The notes: generated by a model from the sequence alone, not told the origin. Counted from the stretch's first letter, positions 8,373 through 16,626 are shown. The stretch is 19,175 nucleotides of DNA from JBGVMW01 sp045125095 (GCA_045125095.1 JBGVMW010000146.1:1-19175); one strand, 5' to 3'. Translations and numbers: made by a program.

Positions 8373-9779
8373 ATGAACTATAATACTTGTATTTGTGTAC
8401 TGTCAACAATGTTGACAGGTGGCACACAGCGTCATTATATGGAAATGGCCAATGTATATAGCTTTCGTTGTTATGTATTGTTTGTGGAATATAATGAAAA
8501 ATATTCGCTTTTAAGTCTCTTGCATAAAGGTAATATTGTACAACAGGAATGGTTTTTTGGCGATGATATAGCAAGCTACTTACACCAAAAGTTTTCCAGT
8601 TTGAATGTGCTATTGATACATTTGCATCATTTCATTTATATGAGCGAAAAATTGCGTAAGTTTTTGTTGTCAAATAGGTATAAATTGGCAGTGACATTGC
8701 ATGACTATTACGTTATATGTCCAAGGGTTAATATGACTAGAAATGGTATTTATTGCTATGAAGCTTCGGAAGAAGAATGTAATGCATGTATGTGTGATCT
8801 ATCAATTCAGTCTTTGGGAGATTTTGCGAGTCGGTTGCGTCATTTACCTGACATTGTTAGTTGGAGGAAGTATTGGGGAGAGTTTCTGGATAAAGCAGAT
8901 TATGTATTTGTGCCGTCATCTGACCAGCGTGAAAGGTTGCTGAGACATTTTCCTACCCTGACAAAAATCAGGGTAGTGGAAAATCCGGAGATTGTTGTGC
9001 CGCCAGCTGCCTGCAACAGGAAAATTCGCAGGATTGGTATTTTGGGAACGATTTCTGAGGCTAAAGGGCGATCAATACTGTTGAATTGTGCAAGAATGGC
9101 AGAACAGCAGAATTTAAATATTCAGTTTGTGCTGTTTGGTACATTGAGTCCGGCTGAAGGTAATTTGCCAGCAAATTTAATTGTTAAAGGTAAGTATAAA
9201 GAGGATGAAGTTTACAGCCTCATCAATAGTGAGGGGATAGATTTTTTCTGGTTTACGGCTATCTTGCCTGAGACATACAGTTATGTACTGACTATTCCGA
9301 TTCGTTTGGGGATTCCTGTTATAGCAGCTGATTTAGGAGCGATCGGGGAACGTATCAAGCGTGGCGGTTGGGGAGAGGTTTATCCAGCGGAGTCAGATAT
9401 TTCGGATATTGTCCATGCATTAAGAGAGTTTGACTATGTGTATTATCAAAATACAGGTGATTTTACCATAAAAAATGACCATTTTTTGTCATTTGAGGAG
9501 CTGTATTGCGATGATAAGGAGATGTTTCAGCTACAGATTAAGCATGAGGAAGTAAAAATACATGGGGAAGAAGGACAAGGTTCAGGATTTTGTGACGGTC
9601 TTGCAGGTATGGATGTATGTGGTACTCCTGCCAATTTGCAGCCTCATGAACTGAGATATTTGTGGAGTCGACGTGCAGGCCTGTTTTGGAAAATCCAGTT
9701 GATTTGGGCGGTGGATAAAATATCATTGCTGAAGAAAATAATGCAAAAGCTTCACAATAAAATAAAAGCCGCGTTATAG
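8373..9779 (+). CDS. GT4-type (GT-B fold) glycosyltransferase
   Basis: A 468-residue GT-B glycosyltransferase. The N-terminal domain contains TMLTGGTQRHYMEMA and VTLHDYYVICPRVNM, and KADYVFVPSSDQRERLL is typical of the domain end. The C-terminal donor domain starts at about residue 220 (RRIGILGTISEAKGRSILLN). It contains the E-x7-E-like region PETYSYVLTIPIRLGIPVIA (about 299-318), which binds the nucleotide sugar. About 70 residues beyond the donor domain end in a basic amphipathic helix. ATG 8373 has GGTGGA 6 nt upstream. The first ~560 nt are AT-rich and the rest markedly richer in G and C, suggesting a recombinant gene. A hairpin overlapping the stop codon probably ends transcription here. 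Confidence 0.88.
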   Translation: MNYNTCICVLSTMLTGGTQRHYMEMANVYSFRCYVLFVEYNEKYSLLSLLHKGNIVQQEWFFGDDIASYLHQKFSSLNVLLIHLHHFIYMSEKLRKFLLSNRYKLAVTLHDYYVICPRVNMTRNGIYCYEASEEECNACMCDLSIQSLGDFASRLRHLPDIVSWRKYWGEFLDKADYVFVPSSDQRERLLRHFPTLTKIRVVENPEIVVPPAACNRKIRRIGILGTISEAKGRSILLNCARMAEQQNLNIQFVLFGTLSPAEGNLPANLIVKGKYKEDEVYSLINSEGIDFFWFTAILPETYSYVLTIPIRLGIPVIAADLGAIGERIKRGGWGEVYPAESDISDIVHALREFDYVYYQNTGDFTIKNDHFLSFEELYCDDKEMFQLQIKHEEVKIHGEEGQGSGFCDGLAGMDVCGTPANLQPHELRYLWSRRAGLFWKIQLIWAVDKISLLKKIMQKLHNKIKAAL

Positions 9780-9788
9780 TGCGGCTTT
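9765..9788. terminator. Rho-independent-type hairpin, likely bidirectional
   Basis: AAAGCCGC (9765-9772), an 8-nt loop, and GCGGCTTT (9781-9788). It overlaps the last codons of the GT4 gene (stop at 9777-9779), and it also lies downstream of the Rpn gene on the other strand. The T-run is short, so efficiency may be modest. Confidence 0.6.
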
Positions 9789-9840
9789 AAGAACGTTAAT
9801 AATATTTGCATATTATCATACGGCATAATTTCTGAAATAT

Positions 9841-9962
9841 TTTGTTTTAGCTTTATAGTCATAAGAAGGTTGTGTTCTTCCTGTAATCTCTTTTTCTTGA
9901 TCTCTGTATCCATCCTGGCAAGCAGAATATCCAGCATGGAAATGAGCTGGTGGTGGCAGTTG
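9841..9962 (-). pseudogene. Partial duplicate of the Rpn gene (internal segment)
   Basis: Directly after the stop codon of the Rpn gene (9963-9965), the minus strand encodes HHQLISMLDILLARMDTE followed by KKKRLQEEHNLLMTIK. This repeats an internal stretch of the same gene. At DNA level 9853-9957 matches 10154-10258 with a shift of 301 nt and scattered substitutions. After the matching part the frame continues into unrelated residues and stops at about 9752. It has no start or ribosome site of its own and is best read as the remnant of a second, tandem Rpn copy. Confidence 0.75.
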
Positions 9963-10919
9963 TCATTTGCTGAGAGTTGCGAGAACGTCAGGAGGGTATA
10001 ATCCAGATGCTTTTAGCTTGTCGATTGTAGTAAGACCAGCTTCTAACATATTTTTGATAGCATTAATTTCACCAATCAGTATGCCATCACGAATTCCTTC
10101 CTCGCGAATACCTGAACTCAAGTTGCACATGTCGTTCATCTCCTTTTCGAACTTAATAGTCATAGGAAGTTTGTGTTCTTCCTGTAATTTCTTTTTCTTG
10201 GTTTCTGTGTCCATTCTGGCAAGCAGGATATCCAGCATGGAAATGAGCTGGTGGTGGCTTTGGTCGGGCTTGCCGCTGAGATGGATGAAGGTGATATTCA
10301 TCAGGTCGCAGTTTGGATACAGTTTTAGTTTATCGTTGCCCTGATAGATGATATGAGGTTCAAAGGAATAATTGATGATTGAGTCCTTCTTGTTCTCCGG
10401 GCAGTCCATGCAAATCCAGATGCTGTAGACTTTCTTGATTTTGTCGTACTGCTCCTTGTCTGAGCCGTCGTTGGTAAACTCCACGGAGAGCTGGGCTGAG
10501 ATAAGCCTTGCTGCGTAGAAGATGCCGCGGTTCAGGAGGCTGTAGCCGGGATTGCTTTTCTGCTGGGCCTCGATATTGATGATGATTTTAGTTTTGCTGC
10601 CACCGGGCAGGGTGATGGTAAAGCGGATGTCAAAGATGACACGGCCTTCGCCGGGGATTTTGTTCTCCAGCTCATCATTGACGATTTTTCTGTTGGTGAG
10701 CCCGGGTTCCACAAATACATGATTTATTTGGATTGAGTCTGCATCAATGCATTGTTCAACCATGGGAATGGAGTAATCTTTCAGTTCCTTGACGGTGTAT
10801 TTGGTAATGGGCGCCAGCAACGGGATATTGCCAAGGACACAAGTGACGCTCCTGTCGTAGCGTATGTCGAGGTTTTCTGCCTCTATGTCTTTGGCTAGTG
10901 TGGTTTTGATTTCAGTCAA
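9963..10919 (-). CDS. Rpn-family PD-(D/E)XK nuclease/putative transposase
   Basis: A 318-residue Rpn-family protein ('recombination-promoting nuclease/putative transposase'). Rpn proteins are DNA nucleases that raise recombination and, in E. coli, act in phage defence. The PD-(D/E)XK core is visible as D97 (IFDIRF) and E117-A-Q119 (INIEAQQ), flanked by NPGYSLLNRGIFYAARLIS. The start is TTG 10919: GGAGG lies 7 nt upstream (CCTCC at 10927-10931 on the plus strand), whereas the ATG at 10979 lacks a ribosome site. The C-terminal domain ends in LKASGLYPPDVLATLSK, nearly the same tail as the Rpn gene at 17986-18826. An internal ribosome site precedes this domain (see 10130-10145). It faces against the polysaccharide operon and is probably an insertion that splits it. 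Confidence 0.88.
   Translation of the reverse strand: MTEIKTTLAKDIEAENLDIRYDRSVTCVLGNIPLLAPITKYTVKELKDYSIPMVEQCIDADSIQINHVFVEPGLTNRKIVNDELENKIPGEGRVIFDIRFTITLPGGSKTKIIINIEAQQKSNPGYSLLNRGIFYAARLISAQLSVEFTNDGSDKEQYDKIKKVYSIWICMDCPENKKDSIINYSFEPHIIYQGNDKLKLYPNCDLMNITFIHLSGKPDQSHHQLISMLDILLARMDTETKKKKLQEEHKLPMTIKFEKEMNDMCNLSSGIREEGIRDGILIGEINAIKNMLEAGLTTIDKLKASGLYPPDVLATLSK
10130..10145 (-). promoter_or_regulatory. Internal ribosome-binding site and ATG for a C-terminal short Rpn product
   Basis: On the minus strand AAGGAG (plus 10140-10145) is followed 9 nt later by an in-frame ATG at 10130. Initiation here would give a 55-residue C-terminal protein (9963-10130) without the nuclease core. In E. 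coli, short Rpn forms made from internal starts inhibit the full-length nuclease. A second ATG at 10139 abuts the SD and is too close to use it. Confidence 0.45.
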
Positions 10920-10934
10920 ACTGCTTCCTCCTTC

Positions 10935-10943
10935 ATTATACCA
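10935..10943 (-). promoter_or_regulatory. Extended -10 element abutting the Rpn ribosome site
   Basis: The minus strand reads TGGTATAAT then GAAGGAGG, so a perfect extended -10 sits only 3 nt from the SD. No good -35 is seen at 17 nt. The same TGnTATAATGAARGGAG layout precedes the Rpn gene at 18826. Confidence 0.4.
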
Positions 10944-11191
10944 CAAAGTTCTATGGATTGGTACATTGCAGGCCTGCATTGATTATAAATGATAGCCATG
11001 TATGGCAATTATAAGAAATTTCTTGTATTAATTTTAACATAACATATTGTTGAATAATAGATAGTATCGCCTTTAATATATAGAATTTTACATGAATGCA
11101 GCGAATGTTATTAAGTAGTTTATGTATAAAACTGTAAGTTGATGTAAATAATTGCAAGTAGTTGTGAAAATATCGTAAAAATGGAGGCATG

Positions 11192-12277
11192 ATGGTGAAG
11201 AAGAAAGTTGCGACGATTACATTTCATAGGGCAAGGAATTATGGTGCGGTTTTGCAGGCGGTAGCTTTACAGAAAGCGATTATGGGGCTTGGCTATGATA
11301 GCGAGGTGATAGATTACGATAACAGGGGGATTTCAGCATATTATGATGCTATCAATGTATCGTCATGGAAAGGTATGTTGTCTTCTGCACTCAGGTATAT
11401 GGAAAGAAGACGTAAAAATACGGCTTTTGACAGATTTATGGATAAAGAACTGCACAGGAGCAGGAAGGTCAAAAAGGAAGATTTGCCACAGTTGGAAGAT
11501 GAGTACGATAAGTTCATTACCGGCAGTGACCAGGTATGGAATTATCTTCTGACAGGCGCTGATGGTGCATATTTTTTGGATTTTGTGGGGGATAGTAAGA
11601 AAAAGATTTCCTATGCTGCCAGCTTTGGCATTGGCGAGATACCGGCTGAGAAGGCGGCGTGGTATAAAGAAATGCTGCAGGAGTTTGGCTATATATCCGT
11701 GCGCGAGGCAACTGGCGGCAGGCTGGTAAAGAGCATTGCGGGGATGGATAGCGTAAATGATTTGGACCCTGTGTTTTTGCTGGATGTATCGGCTTGGAAA
11801 AAGATTATGGCCAGGGCGGAGCCAAAAGAAAAGTATATTTTCTTGTATATGTGCGATGATGTGACTTTGCAGTATGCCCAGAAGCTGGCTACGGAAAAAG
11901 GTTTGAAGATTATTAACGTGGTGTATAGCAAATCAATTTTGCACCCGGAAAATAATGTGGGCGATTGCCGTATTGATGTTTCGCCGGAAGATTTTTTGGC
12001 GTATCTTTATCATGCTGAATGTGTGGTAACTGGTTCTTTTCATGCCACGGCTTTTTCAATTATTTTCAACAAGCAGTTCAAGGTAGGCGTTCCTGACAAG
12101 GTTGGCTCAAGAATCAATGATTTGCTGGAACGCACAGGGCTGCAGCAGCGTGTTATTGCAGCAGGGAGTTCCATGCAGGAGATGGATGTGCCGATTGCCT
12201 GGGATGGTGTCAACGGCATTGTAGCGGAGGGGCGCAGCAGGTCCTTGGCGAATCTGCAGAGGTCGATTGAGTTATGA
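11192..12277 (+). CDS. Polysaccharide pyruvyl transferase (WcaK/CsaB family)
   Basis: A 361-residue polysaccharide pyruvyl transferase, which would add a ketal-linked pyruvate from phosphoenolpyruvate to a sugar of the repeat unit. Family marks are TITFHRARNYGAVLQAVALQ at the N-terminus, FITGSDQVWN, SYAASFGIGEIP, SVREATGG, and VVTGSFHATAFSII with the conserved His at about residue 284. The ribosome site GGAGG (11183-11187) sits 4 nt before ATG 11192 and 7 nt before an in-frame GTG at 11195; ATG 11189 is only 1 nt from it and is less likely. It follows a 200-nt AT-rich gap after the reversed Rpn gene, so it probably has its own promoter. It overlaps the flippase gene by ATGA, indicating translational coupling. 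Confidence 0.9.
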   Translation: MVKKKVATITFHRARNYGAVLQAVALQKAIMGLGYDSEVIDYDNRGISAYYDAINVSSWKGMLSSALRYMERRRKNTAFDRFMDKELHRSRKVKKEDLPQLEDEYDKFITGSDQVWNYLLTGADGAYFLDFVGDSKKKISYAASFGIGEIPAEKAAWYKEMLQEFGYISVREATGGRLVKSIAGMDSVNDLDPVFLLDVSAWKKIMARAEPKEKYIFLYMCDDVTLQYAQKLATEKGLKIINVVYSKSILHPENNVGDCRIDVSPEDFLAYLYHAECVVTGSFHATAFSIIFNKQFKVGVPDKVGSRINDLLERTGLQQRVIAAGSSMQEMDVPIAWDGVNGIVAEGRSRSLANLQRSIEL

Positions 12278-13797
12278 GCAGGACGCAAACTTTTTTGCAC
12301 AATGTGGCGGCATCGGCTGGCTTGCAGGTTTTGAATATGGTGTCAGGCATCATCGTGCCTAGGCTGATGCTGGTGTATTATGGCTCGGAGATTAACGGCC
12401 TGGTGTCTTCTATTGTGCAGTTTATTTCCTATTTTAATATAGTGGAAGCAGGTCTTGGCGGTGCAGTGATTTTTTCTTTGTACAAGCCCCTGGCTGATAG
12501 GAATGTTGCCTCGATCAGCAATATTGTCACGGCAGCTAAAAAGCTGTATTACAGGACGGGAGTGCTTTTCTCTGTACTGGTGCTGCTGCTGGCAATTATC
12601 TACCCACTGCTGATTTCTGTCACTGATATGGGGTATGCCCATACAGTCATACTGGTGGCCATACTGGGAGCCAATGGGATATTGGATTTTTTTGTGATGG
12701 CAAAGTATACTACGCTGTTTACGGCTGACCAGCGGCTTTATGTGATTTCGCTGGCCAACTCACTGCAGGTGGTATTGACTACCCTGATTGTTTATGTGCT
12801 TGCCTGCCAGCAGGTGGATATAGCAGTTCTGCGCGGTGCAGCAGCCGGGATTATTTTTCTCAAGGCACTGGCAATCAAGCTGTATGCAGGACGGCATTAC
12901 GCTTATGTTGATTATGACAGCAGGAAGCCGGATTTTTCGGCATTGTCCAAACGCTGGGATGTCCTGTATTTGCAGCTGCTCAATGCTGTGCAGACGGCCA
13001 CACCTGTGGTATTGCTTACTGTTTTGGCAAAGGATTTGAAGCTGGTCAGCGTGTATGTGGTCTACAACATGGTGATTGCCGGTGTGAATGGCATCCTGGG
13101 GATTTTTATGAACGGCTTGCAGGCAGGATTTGGCGAGATTATAGCCAAAGGGGAACGGGAAACTTTGCAGAGGGCATATGGCGAGTTTGAGTTTATGTAC
13201 TATAACTTGATTGGTATCGCCTATACAGTGACCTTTCTGAGTATCCAGCCTTTTATCCGTTTATATACGGAGGGGATTACGGATATTGATTACAATGTGC
13301 CGATATTTGCTGCACTATTTGTTGTGAATGCCATGCTATATAGTATCAAGACACCTCAGGGGATGATTACTTTGGCAGCAGGATTATATAAAGAGCAAAG
13401 AGTGCAGATTACCATACAGGGCGTGATACCTTTGGTGTTAGGTTTTTTATTAATTCCTGAATATGGTGTTGTAGGTGTATTGATAAGCATGATAGCTTCC
13501 AATGTGTTTAGAGATGTAGAAATTCCTTATTTTGTAAATAAATCATTGTTGCCTGGTTCCCATATCAAGACTTATTTCAGGATGGCAGTTTATTTGTCTG
13601 CCTTTGAAGGAATATGCTTTTTCTTTCCAGAGAATATTATGCTTATTGACAGTTATTCTGAGTGGCTAATGTATACATGCATGATAACTGTAGTAGCTGC
13701 TATGTTTTTTGTTCTAGTGTCTGTTATTGCTGATTTTTCGGCATTTTGCGGATTAATACGTAGGATTATGAAAATGATTTCTAGATATAAGAGGTAA
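12274..13797 (+). CDS. Wzx-type lipid-linked oligosaccharide flippase
   Basis: A 507-residue membrane protein of the polysaccharide export (Wzx/MATE-like) superfamily, with about 12-14 hydrophobic helices. It would flip the undecaprenyl-linked repeat unit to the outer face for polymerisation. Typical segments are GLQVLNMVSGIIVPRLMLVY followed by YGSEINGL at the N-terminus, and KTPQGMITLAAGLYKEQR mid-protein. ATG 12274 overlaps the previous stop (ATGA). Base use changes abruptly within the gene: before about 13380 it is rich in G and C with CTG, GCC and CAG codons, and after about 13430 it is AT-rich. The last ~125 codons thus probably came from another lineage by recombination. The reading frame stays intact across this point. 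Confidence 0.93.
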   Translation: MSRTQTFLHNVAASAGLQVLNMVSGIIVPRLMLVYYGSEINGLVSSIVQFISYFNIVEAGLGGAVIFSLYKPLADRNVASISNIVTAAKKLYYRTGVLFSVLVLLLAIIYPLLISVTDMGYAHTVILVAILGANGILDFFVMAKYTTLFTADQRLYVISLANSLQVVLTTLIVYVLACQQVDIAVLRGAAAGIIFLKALAIKLYAGRHYAYVDYDSRKPDFSALSKRWDVLYLQLLNAVQTATPVVLLTVLAKDLKLVSVYVVYNMVIAGVNGILGIFMNGLQAGFGEIIAKGERETLQRAYGEFEFMYYNLIGIAYTVTFLSIQPFIRLYTEGITDIDYNVPIFAALFVVNAMLYSIKTPQGMITLAAGLYKEQRVQITIQGVIPLVLGFLLIPEYGVVGVLISMIASNVFRDVEIPYFVNKSLLPGSHIKTYFRMAVYLSAFEGICFFFPENIMLIDSYSEWLMYTCMITVVAAMFFVLVSVIADFSAFCGLIRRIMKMISRYKR

Positions 13798-13905
13798 CTG
13801 GGGGGATTGACGACTAGATGCCATATAGGGATAAATTTTATATCACAAATACATATTTGGAGAAATCTTTTTTCAATGATTTAAACGTGAATATTGGAGG
13901 TTACT

Positions 13906-15645
13906 ATGGGATATACAGTAAAAAAACATATTCAGATTTTGATTGCTATGCTAAAAGAATATAATATCAGGAAAGTGATTATATCTCCGGGAGCTACAAA
14001 TGTTGTGTTTGTAGGTAGTGTGCAGTCGGATGATTGGTTTGAAATTTATTCTGCTCCTGATGAACGTTCTGCTGCGTATATGGCATGTGGATTGGCGGAT
14101 GAATCAGGAGAAGCTGTTGCTTTGTCTTGTACAGGTGCAACTGCATCCAGAAATTATATGCCTGGACTGACGGAAGCATTTTATCGGAAACTGCCAGTAT
14201 TGGCTATTACATCTGGCATAACTCCTGCATTGCCATATAACAATACACCGCAAGTTTTGGACAGAAGTATATTGCCGAATGATATTGCCAATGGGAGCGT
14301 AGTGGTATCTGATATATACTCAGATGATGATTATTGGAAATGTGCTTTGAATATAAATAAAGCTATATTGGCTTTGTCTGCGAATGGTGGTGGTCCGGCA
14401 CATATACAGTTATTATCTGAAAGTAACCTTGATTTTAGCGTGCAAACACTTCCTGATGTGAATATTATAAAACGCTACACTATAGATGATATACTTCCAG
14501 ATATTGATTCTGCAAGCAGGATTGCTGTACGTGTAGGTGCGCACAAATATTGGGACAAGCAGCTTACTGCATTGGTTGATGCTTTTTGCGAGAGGTACAA
14601 TGCAGTTGTCCTGTGTGACCACTCTAGTGGCTATCATGGAAAATATCGTATTTTGGAAGCATTGATTGGCGGGCAGGAAGCCTTGGATGCGGGTAAAGCT
14701 GCTTTGGATTTGCTGATTGATATTGGTGATATTACGGCAAACTACTTTGTTATACCTGTTAAAAATGTATGGCGTATTTCATCGGATGGCAAAATAAGTG
14801 ACAGGTACAGAAAACTGTCCAAGGTGTTTGCCATGAGCGAGGAGAGATTCTTTCAGGCATATATTGATAAGATGGATAGGGAAAGCCAGACTTCTATGTA
14901 TAACGAGTTTTATGGATTATACAATGAATTGGTGGGCAATATACCAATACTGCCATTTTCTAATGTATGGATTGCTCAACAGCTGCATGACAAAATGCCG
15001 GAAAATAGTTATTTGCATCTGGGGATTTTAAATTCTATCCGGGCATGGAATTTCTTTGAGATAAATCCGTCTATTCATAGCACGGCTAATACTGGCGGTT
15101 TTGGGATAGATGGGGCGTTGTCCACTACTTTGGGAGCTTCTTTAGCCGATAAGGAAAAAGTGTGTTTTTGTATTTTGGGCGATTTAGCATTTTTTTATGA
15201 CATGAATGTATTAGGCAATCGCCATATCGGCAAAAATATTCGTATCTTGCTTATCAATAATGGCATAGGTACTGAATTTAAAAATTATTGGCATCCGGGG
15301 GCTATGTTTGGTACACGGACGAATGATTTTATTGCTGCTGGCGGTCATTATGGTAATAAATCACGAAACCTGGTCAGGCACTATGCAGAGGATTTGGGCT
15401 TTGAGTATATGTCAGCCGCTAATAAGGAAGAGTTTACCGCTGTTTGTAAGAATTTTCTTGGTGCTGATATAGGCGATAAGCCTATAGTGTTTGAAGTATT
15501 TACTGACCATGATGAGGAAAGTGAAGCACTGAAGTTAATCAGAAACATATTGAAAGGGAATTTAAAGCAGAGAGCAAAAGCTGCCATAAAAGAAAACGTA
15601 AGCCCGTCAACTATCAGCAGAGTAAAAAAATTGCTAGGAAGATGA
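13906..15645 (+). CDS. MenD-like thiamine-diphosphate enzyme of a polysaccharide cluster
   Basis: A 579-residue ThDP-dependent enzyme close to the MenD group. The catalytic Glu is E53 in APDERSAAYMACGLA, and the pyrimidine-binding domain continues as SCTGATASRNYMPGL. The ThDP/metal motif is GD (425-426) with NN at 451-452, i.e. GDLAFFYDMNVL...LLINNG. ANTGGFGIDGALSTTLGAS matches the MenD region NRGxxGIDG. The MenD substrate-binding SPGSR is SPGAT here, so the isochorismate-binding Arg is missing, and no other menaquinone gene is nearby. It likely decarboxylates a 2-oxo acid and may join the fragment to another carbonyl, making a sugar decoration. ATG 13906 is chosen because GGAGG (13897-13900 region) lies 5 nt upstream; the TTG at 13894 would overlap that site. 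An SDR gene follows after 4 nt. Confidence 0.85.
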   Translation: MGYTVKKHIQILIAMLKEYNIRKVIISPGATNVVFVGSVQSDDWFEIYSAPDERSAAYMACGLADESGEAVALSCTGATASRNYMPGLTEAFYRKLPVLAITSGITPALPYNNTPQVLDRSILPNDIANGSVVVSDIYSDDDYWKCALNINKAILALSANGGGPAHIQLLSESNLDFSVQTLPDVNIIKRYTIDDILPDIDSASRIAVRVGAHKYWDKQLTALVDAFCERYNAVVLCDHSSGYHGKYRILEALIGGQEALDAGKAALDLLIDIGDITANYFVIPVKNVWRISSDGKISDRYRKLSKVFAMSEERFFQAYIDKMDRESQTSMYNEFYGLYNELVGNIPILPFSNVWIAQQLHDKMPENSYLHLGILNSIRAWNFFEINPSIHSTANTGGFGIDGALSTTLGASLADKEKVCFCILGDLAFFYDMNVLGNRHIGKNIRILLINNGIGTEFKNYWHPGAMFGTRTNDFIAAGGHYGNKSRNLVRHYAEDLGFEYMSAANKEEFTAVCKNFLGADIGDKPIVFEVFTDHDEESEALKLIRNILKGNLKQRAKAAIKENVSPSTISRVKKLLGR

Positions 15646-15649
15646 TTTT

Positions 15650-16513
15650 ATGTCAAGAATTGGAACATTGTTTAGAAAAGTAGTTTTATCGCTAAAGGAA
15701 GAGAAGATTAAGCCTGTAATAATTGAGAAATATGGATGTGATCTGCTGAAAGGGAAGATTGCTTTGATTACAGGCGGTAGCAGTGGCATAGGACTGGCAA
15801 TTGCTGAAGCTTTTATAAAGTCTGGTGCTAAGGTCATTATTGCAGGGAGCAGTCAGGAGAAGCTAAACAGTGCGCTTGCAAGGCTGGCGGAACATGCAGG
15901 TGAAGGTATTTGTCCGGATGATGTGGCCGCTGCCCTAGTTTTGGATGTCAGGCATATTGAGGATATACCTGCAAAGCTGGAACATGCCTCTAATTTATTT
16001 CGTGAAAATAGAATTGATATCTTGGTAAATTCAGCTGGTTGTATAACTAAGAATGGTTTTTTTGATATTCAGCAGGATGAATATGATGCAGTAATGGATA
16101 CTAACGTCAAAGGTACATTCTTTATGTGTCAAGCTATGGGAAAATATATGATTGATAATTCTATAAAAGGCCATATATTGAATGTGACGTCAGCTTCTGC
16201 CTTGCGTCCAGCTTGGACACCATATCAAATGTCAAAGTGGACAATTAAGGGATTTACTCTAGGGCTGGCTGATTTGCTCCTTCCGCATGGCATAGTGGTA
16301 AATGCTATTGCTCCTGGGCCAACAGCTACGCCAATGTTACAAAAAAAGGATGGAGACAGTATTTATAATGCCAGCAATCCTAGCAGGAGATATGCCTTGC
16401 CAGAAGAAATTGCCTCTTTGGCAGTACATCTCGTTAGCGGTGCGGGAGATTATGTAGTGGGGGATACTTTTTATATAACTGGTGGCGGTGGTACTATTTC
16501 TATGCACAAATAA
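15650..16513 (+). CDS. Classical short-chain dehydrogenase/reductase
   Basis: A 287-residue classical SDR with a ~33-residue N-terminal extension. The cofactor loop is TGGSSGIG (41-48), followed by NSAG, then the Ser of NVTSASA and the catalytic Y192-QMS-K196. The C-terminus GDTFYITGGGG is the usual SDR ending. It is likely an NAD(P)H-dependent reductase acting on the ketone or acyloin made by the ThDP enzyme, whose gene ends 4 nt upstream; this link is an inference from spacing. The ribosome site is AGGAAG before ATG 15650. It is the last gene of the polysaccharide block and is followed by a perfect hairpin at 16627-16656. Confidence 0.9.
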   Translation: MSRIGTLFRKVVLSLKEEKIKPVIIEKYGCDLLKGKIALITGGSSGIGLAIAEAFIKSGAKVIIAGSSQEKLNSALARLAEHAGEGICPDDVAAALVLDVRHIEDIPAKLEHASNLFRENRIDILVNSAGCITKNGFFDIQQDEYDAVMDTNVKGTFFMCQAMGKYMIDNSIKGHILNVTSASALRPAWTPYQMSKWTIKGFTLGLADLLLPHGIVVNAIAPGPTATPMLQKKDGDSIYNASNPSRRYALPEEIASLAVHLVSGAGDYVVGDTFYITGGGGTISMHK

Positions 16514-16626
16514 TAATTTTATTACGTATTTTATGTTGTGCAATAAATTGTTTTTATGAATTGCTTGTACTTATGTATTGAAGTGTAAACATATGAGGCG
16601 AAATGTGAGCGGTTTATGAGAAATTG

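Noticed and set aside
10920..10979. ATG 10979 as the Rpn gene start
   Set aside because: It has no ribosome site and would run through the TATAAT-SD region; TTG 10919 has a full SD at 7 nt.
13894..13908. TTG 13894 as start of the MenD-like gene
   Set aside because: GGAGG lies within the first codons from this TTG and is ideally placed for ATG 13906, so the TTG is not the start.
13818..13973. A 51-codon plus-strand frame before and overlapping the MenD-like gene
   Set aside because: No ribosome site, no recognisable sequence, and it runs over the real start of the next gene.
13906..15645. Assignment as menD of menaquinone synthesis
   Set aside because: The SPGSR substrate-binding Arg is absent and no menaquinone gene is nearby; the setting is a polysaccharide operon.
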